Below are positions 1 through 4,835 of a stretch of DNA of 7,830 bases, piece after piece. Source of the stretch: Opitutia bacterium (GTDB lineage Bacteria > Verrucomicrobiota > Verrucomicrobiia > Opitutales > Opitutaceae). A program made the position numbers and the translations under genes. The stretch lies in NCBI GenBank assembly GCA_003157575.1, contig PMKA01000415.1:1-7830 (forward strand), given 5' to 3'. Within the stretch, counting starts at the first letter, position 1. Every line of letters begins with the position of its first letter. The notes below the pieces were generated by a model. It searched no databases. It saw only the letters and a list, made by a program, of their open reading frames with translations, and had not been told where the DNA came from.

Positions 1-150
1 ATCAACACCGAGCGCAGCGTCGCCCTCGACACGTTCTACATCGAGAGCGCGAACCACGAGGCGACCGAGGACAAGGGGCGCCTCCACGCCCTGCGCGACG
101 CCCTTGTCCGCGTGATCACGCCCGAAGTGGTGGACCAGCCGGTTGTCTGA
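1..150 (+). CDS. glnD: C-terminal end of a probable [protein-PII] uridylyltransferase (GlnD), partial
   Basis: Only the last 49 codons and the TGA stop are present; the 5' end lies outside the window. The tail reads INTERSVALDTFYIE and then a helix-like stretch ending near VITPEVVDQPVV. A T-E/R-x-x-A-x-D-x-F-Y strand followed by an Asp/Lys-rich turn and a final helix is typical of the last ACT domain of GlnD, which binds glutamine. From family knowledge, GlnD adds UMP to PII proteins when nitrogen is scarce and removes it when glutamine is plentiful, in the cytoplasm. The nucleotidyltransferase and HD domains that would prove the identity are not visible, so another ACT-ending protein is possible. 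The stop codon overlaps the start of the downstream kinase gene by 8 bases, which suggests one transcript. Confidence 0.6.
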   Translation: MNTERSVALDTFYIESANHEATEDKGRLHALRDALVRVITPEVVDQPVV

Positions 151-1984
151 GCGGTCTCCGGCTCCGCCGTTTTCGCCGCAACCGCCCGACTTGTCTGCCG
201 TGGAACCGCCAACTCCAGCGAAGGCAGCCCCGCCGGTCCCCGCGCTCCCGGCTCCGGTCCCCGACGATCTGCGCACCCTCCGCGCGCTCTACCGGATATC
301 GTCGGTCGGCACGCAGACGGACGACCCGCACAGCGCGCTGGAAATCATCCTCGGCGAAATCGCCGGTCTGTTCCATGCCTCCTGCGGATCGATCGCCCTC
401 CTCAACGCGGACACCGGCCGGCTCGAAATCGAGATTCAAAAGGGGTTGCCTCCGGACAGCGCCGAGGTCGCCCTTCGCCTCGGACAGGGAATCACCGGCT
501 GGGTCGCTTTCCACGGACGCTCCCAACTTGTGCCCGACGTGGCGGCCGATCCTCGCTACGTGCGCCTGCGGGAGGACGTCCGTTGCGAAATGGCGGCGCC
601 GATGGAGGCCAACGGGCAGGTCATCGGCGTGATCAATCTCGACAGCACCCGGCTCCGCGGATTCTCCGAGGCGGACCTGGCGCTGCTCGACCGCCTGACC
701 GCGGGGGCGACGACCGTTGTGCAGCGCCTCTGGCAGCTCCGTCAGCTCCAGGGAAAGGCGCGCCAGCTTGAGACGCTCATCACGATCGGCCAGTCGCTCG
801 TGTCCAAGCTCGAGGAACAGGAGCTCTTTGACACCGTCACCCGGGAGGCGCGCCAGATCATGGGAGCCCGGCTCTGTGCGCTTTACCTGTGCGACACGGC
901 CAAGGCGACCGCGCAGCTGGTTTCAATGTCGGCCCCTGTTCCGGAAGATCCGGGCGGGACCGCCGGATCCGCCCCCGAGCCCACGGAGCAGCTGCCGCTC
1001 AACCACTGCCTGATCGCGTCCGTCCTGCATGCGAAGCGGCAGATCGAATTCCAGAACCTGCCCAGCCCGGAGTATGCCGACGTCGTCGACCTTCCGCGCG
1101 GTCACAACCTGTGTTCGATGCTCGCCGCGCCGCTGCTTTTTGAAGGCGACGCCATCGGCGTGCTCGCCACGTTCACCGACAGGCCGCATCGTTTCACCAA
1201 CGACGAGAAACGCCTGCTCGGAGCCCTCGCCAGCCTCGGCGCCGTCGCCATCCAGAATTCCAGGCTCTACACCCGCGTCTTCCAGAGCGAGGAATCGCTC
1301 CGCAAGAACGACCGCCTCACCACGCTCGGCCTGCTTGCAGCGGAGATCGCCCACGAGATCCGCAATCCCCTGACGGTCATCAAACTCCTTTACGGCACGC
1401 TCGACCTCAACTTTCCGGAGGACGACCCCCGCCGGAGGGACCAGCGCATCATCGGCGAGAAGCTCGACCAGCTCGAGGCCATCGTCACCCGGGTCCTTGG
1501 TTTCGCGAAGGCGCCCGCGAACCTCTATTCGCGATGGGCGGTGGTCGAGATCATCGACGACACCGTCATGCTCGTCCGCCTGAAGCTCGCGCAGGCGAAG
1601 ATCCACCTCAACTTTCAGCCGCCCAGCCCGTCGCCCATCGTCGACGGCCACAAGGGGCAGCTGCAACAGGTGCTCCTCAATCTGCTGCTGAACTCGATGC
1701 AGGTCATGCCGAACGGAGGCGCGATCACGATCCGCTGCGGTACGGAGGACCGCAACGGCGCCCAGGTGGTGAACATCGACCTGTCGGACACCGGACACGG
1801 CATCCCCGAGGCGATCCGCGACCGGGTTTTCGACTCGTTCCTCAGCAGCCGGCCCGACGGCACGGGACTCGGGCTGGCAATCGTCGAGCGCATCCTGCAC
1901 AGCCACCACGGCAGCATCGTCGTCCTTTCCACAAGTCCGCAGGGAACGACGATGCGCGTCACCATCCCGCTGGCCAGGGCGTGA
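143..1984 (+). CDS. Soluble sensor histidine kinase, GAF-GAF-HisKA-HATPase
   Basis: A 613-residue kinase. Residues about 5-41 are rich in Pro and Ala and probably disordered. The first GAF domain spans about 62-195 (GQGITGWVAFHGR is a typical GAF strand-turn) and the second about 222-375. A short helix leads to the dimerisation domain with H-box IAHEIRNPL (phospho-acceptor H404). The ATPase domain has the N-box around N513/N517, the G1 box DTGHGI (549-554) and the G2 box GTGLGL (573-578). The HEIRNPL H-box resembles NtrB/AtoS/ZraS-type kinases. No signal peptide or membrane segment is seen, so it should sense a cytoplasmic cue through its GAF domains; the ligand is unknown. It has no receiver, and no partner regulator is adjacent. 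The start is the TTG at 143, the only start codon between the previous in-frame stop and the coding region; in-frame TTG 191 or GTG 200 are alternatives, since everything before residue 41 is low complexity. No strong ribosome binding site is seen, so coupling to the upstream glnD-like gene through the 8-base overlap is likely. Confidence 0.93.
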   Translation: MSERSPAPPFSPQPPDLSAVEPPTPAKAAPPVPALPAPVPDDLRTLRALYRISSVGTQTDDPHSALEIILGEIAGLFHASCGSIALLNADTGRLEIEIQKGLPPDSAEVALRLGQGITGWVAFHGRSQLVPDVAADPRYVRLREDVRCEMAAPMEANGQVIGVINLDSTRLRGFSEADLALLDRLTAGATTVVQRLWQLRQLQGKARQLETLITIGQSLVSKLEEQELFDTVTREARQIMGARLCALYLCDTAKATAQLVSMSAPVPEDPGGTAGSAPEPTEQLPLNHCLIASVLHAKRQIEFQNLPSPEYADVVDLPRGHNLCSMLAAPLLFEGDAIGVLATFTDRPHRFTNDEKRLLGALASLGAVAIQNSRLYTRVFQSEESLRKNDRLTTLGLLAAEIAHEIRNPLTVIKLLYGTLDLNFPEDDPRRRDQRIIGEKLDQLEAIVTRVLGFAKAPANLYSRWAVVEIIDDTVMLVRLKLAQAKIHLNFQPPSPSPIVDGHKGQLQQVLLNLLLNSMQVMPNGGAITIRCGTEDRNGAQVVNIDLSDTGHGIPEAIRDRVFDSFLSSRPDGTGLGLAIVERILHSHHGSIVVLSTSPQGTTMRVTIPLARA

Positions 1985-2083
1985 CGCCCTCATCCGGCCG
2001 TTGTCGCGACCGGGCTTCCACGCATTTCGGCCCAGCCGGCCGGGGTTCGCCTTCCGCCCGGTGTATCAAATCTCCGAATACCG

Positions 2084-4531
2084 TTATTTCCCGCCAAGCG
2101 CCTTCTGCACCGCCGCAAGCAGCTCGTCCTTTGCAAAGGGCTTTGCCAGCATCGCCGGAAGGTCGAGGCTTTCCAACCCCTTGATGTCCGAGCGTTCGCC
2201 CAGGCCCGTCATGCCGACAATGGGCAGGCTGGCGTCGAGTTTCCGCAGCGCCCTGACCAGCGCCGCCCCGTCCATGCCCGGCATCATCAGGTCGGTGAGG
2301 ACGGCTTTGATCTCGGTGTGCCGCTGGGCGAACAGCGCCAGCGCCGCCTCGCCCTCGTTGGCGCACACCACACGGTACCCCTGCCTTTCCAGCAGGCCCT
2401 GCACGACGCCGCACACAATTTCCTCGTCGTCGGCGACCAGGATCAGTTCGCCAGCGCCGCGCGATAACGGGACCGCCGTTGACGCCTCCGGCGCGACCGG
2501 CGCCGCCATTGACGCCGGCAGGAAGAGCTCGAACGTAGTGCCTGAACCCGGACTGGTGTTCACCCGCACAAACCCGCCGTGTCCGCGCACGATGCCCAAA
2601 ACGCTTGGCAGCCCAAGGCCCGTGCCCTTGCCGATCTCCTTGGTTGTGAAGAACGGATCGAAAATCCGGTCGATGTTCTCGGGCGCGATCCCGCCTCCGG
2701 TGTCGGTCACGCTGATGCAAACGTGGGGGCCGGCCCTGGCCTCCGGCGTGGCGGCCGCAAACTTCTCGTCGATGGTCGCATTCGCCGCCGCCAGCGTGAG
2801 CATGCCCCCTTCGGGCATCGCGTCGCGGGCGTTGACGCAGAGGTTCATGAGCGCCTGATGGATCTGGGTGGCGTCCCCCAGCACCATCCAGAGGTCATGG
2901 GGCGCGGTGACCAGCACCCGGATGTTCCTGGGGAACGTCTCGCGGACAATCTTCTCCATCTCGCCCAGGAGATGCCGCACCGGCAGCGGTATGCGGGCGC
3001 CGGGCTTTCCGCGCGCAAAGGTCAGCAGCTGCCGGATGATCTCCCCTCCGCGCTGCGCGCAGGCTTCCACCGTCTGCAACATCTCGCGGCTCGAAGGGTC
3101 GCTGACGGTCTCGCGCAAAAGCGACGCCGTCATGAGGATCGGGGTCAGGATGTTGTTCAGGTCATGGGCGATGCCTCCGGCCAGCCCTCCGATGCTCTCC
3201 AGCCTCTGGGCGCGCAGGAAATTGGACTCCAGCTGCTTCTTCTCGGTGATGTCGGTGTTGATGGCCAGCACCTCCCTCGGCCGCCCCTGCTGGTCCCGCA
3301 GCAAGGTCCAGCGGCAAAACACGAGCATCTCCTTGCCGGCCCGGCCGATCTTCTTGAGCTCCCCGGACCAGGCGCCATGTGCCAGGAGAGCCGCATGCGC
3401 CGCCTCGAATGCCCCGTGATCCGCGTCTCCGAAATCGGTTATCTTGCGGCCCAAAACCTCGGTGCGCGTCCAGCCATAAATCCGCTCCGCGCCCTCGTTC
3501 CAATACGTCACGATGTGATCCAGCGTCCGCACGTAGATGGCGTCGCTGGCGGCGTCCAGCAGCGCCGCCTGCTGCCGCAGCCGCTCCTCCGTCTGCCTGT
3601 GCTCCGTGATGTCCAGACAATGCCCGATGTAGCCGAGAAACTCGCCCTCGCTGTTGAAACGCGGACAACTGTCATTCTTGATCCAGCGGTATTCACCGTC
3701 CTGACGCCGGAGCCGGTACTCCACGCTGAAACGTTCGCGGCGGTCGAAGGCGCGGGCGTAGGTCTCCACGCAGCGCGAAAGATCGTCCGGATGCACGCCA
3801 TTCCTCCAGCCGTCCCCCATCTCTTCCTCGAGAGTCCGACCCGTGAAATCCAGCAACGGCTGGTTGAAATAATCGAACTTTTTGTCCGTGCCGGAGGTCC
3901 ATATCAGGGCCTGACCCGAATTCGCCAGCGTGCGGAACCGAAGCTCGCTCTCCCGCAACGCCGCCTCGGTCCGGTTGCGCTCGTCGATGTCGCGCTGCAA
4001 TTCACGTCTGGCCCTGTCCGCCTCCAGCACCTTGTCCTCGAGCTTGCGGATGAGGACCTCGCTGTACCGCCCGAGTATCCTGGCCTCCTCCTCTTCCGGC
4101 GCGGCGACCGGAGTGCGGGCCTGCGCAACGGCAACGGTCCGCGCGGGCGGACCTTCCCCTCTTGGGGCGCCGACAGCCTGCTTGACGCGAGCAATCAGGT
4201 CCTCCGGTTCCGCGGGCTTGAGAATATAGGCGTCGGCGCCCAGGCTCACGGCCAGCTGCTCGTCCTTGTGGTCCGTAAAGGTGGCGGTGTAGACGATGAA
4301 GGGGATCTGCCTGAGCCGCTCGTCCGCCCTCCACTGGCGCAGCAGCCGGTAGCCGTCCATCACCGGCATGAGCAGGTCGGAGATGATGAGCTGCGGCGGG
4401 TTCAGGCGGGCCTTTGCGAGGGCTTCCGCGCCGTCGCAGGCGCGCTCTACCTCGTAGCCGCTTCCCTTCAACAGCGTTTCGAGAAGATACCGGCTTTCCT
4501 CACAGTCGTCGACAATCAGAACCCGCAGCAT
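2084..4531 (-). CDS. Hybrid sensor histidine kinase, REC-PAS-PAS-HisKA-HATPase-REC
   Basis: An 815-residue soluble hybrid kinase with receivers at both ends. REC1 (about 2-120) has acidic D8/D9, phospho-acceptor D52 in SDLLMP, T82 and K105. A charged coiled-coil-like linker (about 146-195) leads to PAS1 (about 196-312, with a PAC-like end YIGHCLDITE) and PAS2 (about 320-430, ending INTDITEKK). The H-box is GGIAHDLNN with H456. The ATPase domain shows N-box NLCVNARDAMP (563-573), G1 DTGGGI (610-615), an FDPFFTTK F-box and G2 GTGLGL (636-641). REC2 (about 695-812) has D701/D702, phospho-acceptor D747, T775 and K797. No transmembrane segment is present. In the family, the C-terminal receiver takes phosphate from the kinase core for a relay or a phosphatase sink, while an N-terminal receiver acts as an input that lets another kinase control this one. 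No Hpt domain is visible in this protein or in the window. The gene is convergent with the GAF-GAF kinase and divergent from the CHASE kinase. The ATG at 4531 is supported by a strong Shine-Dalgarno sequence. Confidence 0.95.
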   Translation of the reverse strand: MLRVLIVDDCEESRYLLETLLKGSGYEVERACDGAEALAKARLNPPQLIISDLLMPVMDGYRLLRQWRADERLRQIPFIVYTATFTDHKDEQLAVSLGADAYILKPAEPEDLIARVKQAVGAPRGEGPPARTVAVAQARTPVAAPEEEEARILGRYSEVLIRKLEDKVLEADRARRELQRDIDERNRTEAALRESELRFRTLANSGQALIWTSGTDKKFDYFNQPLLDFTGRTLEEEMGDGWRNGVHPDDLSRCVETYARAFDRRERFSVEYRLRRQDGEYRWIKNDSCPRFNSEGEFLGYIGHCLDITEHRQTEERLRQQAALLDAASDAIYVRTLDHIVTYWNEGAERIYGWTRTEVLGRKITDFGDADHGAFEAAHAALLAHGAWSGELKKIGRAGKEMLVFCRWTLLRDQQGRPREVLAINTDITEKKQLESNFLRAQRLESIGGLAGGIAHDLNNILTPILMTASLLRETVSDPSSREMLQTVEACAQRGGEIIRQLLTFARGKPGARIPLPVRHLLGEMEKIVRETFPRNIRVLVTAPHDLWMVLGDATQIHQALMNLCVNARDAMPEGGMLTLAAANATIDEKFAAATPEARAGPHVCISVTDTGGGIAPENIDRIFDPFFTTKEIGKGTGLGLPSVLGIVRGHGGFVRVNTSPGSGTTFELFLPASMAAPVAPEASTAVPLSRGAGELILVADDEEIVCGVVQGLLERQGYRVVCANEGEAALALFAQRHTEIKAVLTDLMMPGMDGAALVRALRKLDASLPIVGMTGLGERSDIKGLESLDLPAMLAKPFAKDELLAAVQKALGGK

Positions 4532-4537
4532 GTTTCT

Positions 4538-4544
4538 CTCCTTT
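4538..4544 (-). promoter_or_regulatory. Shine-Dalgarno site of the hybrid kinase
   Basis: On the minus strand this reads AAAGGAG, six bases before the ATG at 4531. It is the best ribosome binding site in the window and fixes the start, which also falls one residue before the first beta strand of the N-terminal receiver (MLRVLIVDD). Confidence 0.8.
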
Positions 4545-4585
4545 CAGGCCCGTCGCAGCCACCGACCGACGGCCGATTTGCCCCT

Positions 4586-4614
4586 ATTCTGGCCGGCATC
4601 GGAACCCGATGCAA
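4586..4614 (-). promoter_or_regulatory. Candidate sigma-70-type promoter for the hybrid kinase
   Basis: Read on the minus strand, TTGCAT (4614-4609) and CAGAAT (4591-4586) are separated by 17 bases. The match is modest (3 of 6 and 4 of 6 to the E. coli consensus). It would start transcription near 4579 and give a leader of about 48 bases. Its position is right, but the match is weak and this lineage's own consensus is unknown. A perfect inverted repeat lies across the spacer and the -35 box, as an operator would. Confidence 0.3.
4596..4612. repeat. Perfect 17-bp inverted repeat, candidate operator
   Basis: GCATCGG and CCGATGC are exact reverse complements separated by three bases (AAC). The element sits in the divergent intergenic region, within the spacer and -35 box of the candidate minus-strand promoter and about 40 bp upstream of the -35 box for the CHASE kinase. 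A dimeric regulator site fits the place and size. It could also form a short hairpin, but the nearest T run (4630-4636) is too far downstream for a classical terminator. Confidence 0.4.
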
Positions 4615-4616
4615 CC

Positions 4617-4641
4617 CTTCGATGGATCATTTTTTTCGAAG
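4617..4641. repeat. Second inverted repeat around a T tract
   Basis: CTTCGA (4617-4622) and TCGAAG (4636-4641) are reverse complements separated by 13 bases that end in T-rich sequence (seven T at 4630-4636). It lies directly between the two candidate divergent promoters, ending 10 bp before the -35 box at 4652. The arms are short, so a chance match is possible. The T tract also stands out in this GC-rich DNA as a possible bend or upstream promoter element. Confidence 0.25.
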
Positions 4642-4651
4642 TTTAAGACAA

Positions 4652-4680
4652 TTGACGATGGGGCGCAGTCGCGGTAGACT
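4652..4680 (+). promoter_or_regulatory. Sigma-70-type promoter for the CHASE kinase
   Basis: TTGACG (4652-4657) and TAGACT (4675-4680) are separated by exactly 17 bases, matching 5 of 6 and 4 of 6 positions of the standard consensus. A T-rich tract lies just upstream. Transcription would begin near 4687, giving a leader of about 145 bases before the GTG at 4832 and about 80 before the small ATG ORF at 4767. Confidence 0.55.
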
Positions 4681-4693
4681 GCATTTCATGCCG

Positions 4694-4735
4694 CGCCGGG
4701 CAATTCGCAGAACGGTTCCGCTGAACCGCCCGGTG
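4694..4735 (+). other. Predicted stem-loop in the leader of the CHASE kinase mRNA
   Basis: The inner stem is CGGTTC (4713-4718) paired with GAACCG (4723-4728) around a 4-base loop CGCT. An outer stem pairs CCGGG (4696-4700) with CCCGG (4729-4733) and can extend to 4694/4735 through a G-U and a C-G pair, leaving a 12-base bulge on the 5' side. It lies just downstream of the predicted transcription start. No T run follows, so it is not an intrinsic terminator, and I do not recognise a known riboswitch class. Confidence 0.35.
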
Positions 4736-4766
4736 TTCGCTGATTGAAAATTCGGAGACCCTCGCA

Positions 4767-4835
4767 ATGAGACCTAACGATCCAAGATCCGTCTGCATGA
4801 TAACGGCCTTCGGCATCGACAGGGAGGTCTCGTGA
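4767..4835 (+). CDS. Possible 22-codon leader ORF overlapping the CHASE kinase start
   Basis: An ATG at 4767 opens 22 codons ending at TGA 4833-4835. The peptide begins MRPNDPRSVCMITAF and ends GIDREVS. GGAG at 4754-4757 is a plausible ribosome binding site 9 bases upstream. Its stop shares the sequence GTGA with the start of the next gene, the classic layout for translational coupling; a second in-frame ATG is at 4797. Against it: the ORF is very short, shows no family resemblance, and contains AGA twice, ATA and AGG, codons likely rare in this GC-rich genome. It could be a regulatory leader peptide, or chance. Confidence 0.3.
   Translation: MRPNDPRSVCMITAFGIDREVS
4821..4828 (+). promoter_or_regulatory. 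Shine-Dalgarno site of the CHASE kinase
   Basis: AGGGAGGT lies immediately upstream of the GTG at 4832, with only about four bases between the GGAGG core and the start. The strong but close site supports GTG 4832. The next in-frame ATG (residue 22) would fall inside the first membrane helix and destroy it. Confidence 0.6.

Noticed and set aside
923..1993. Minus-strand open frame of 356 codons opposite the GAF-GAF kinase
   Set aside because: It mirrors the kinase coding region, has no recognisable domain and no convincing ribosome binding site.
2039..2062. Hairpin in the convergent gap as a possible bidirectional terminator
   Set aside because: CCGGG (2040-2044) can pair with CCCGG (2057-2061), with one extra wobble pair, but the loop is 12 bases and no T run follows on either strand. 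It is too weak to call as a terminator.
4596..4636. Inverted repeat followed by a T tract as an intrinsic terminator on the plus strand
   Set aside because: The seven T lie 17 bases beyond the 7-bp hairpin, and no plus-strand gene ends nearby. An operator-like role fits the position better.
2579..4747. Long plus-strand open frame of 722 codons opposite the hybrid kinase
   Set aside because: It is the antisense shadow of a GC-rich gene. Its translation is low-complexity and rich in Arg, Gly, Pro and Ala with no recognisable domain, while the minus strand encodes complete receiver, PAS and kinase motifs.
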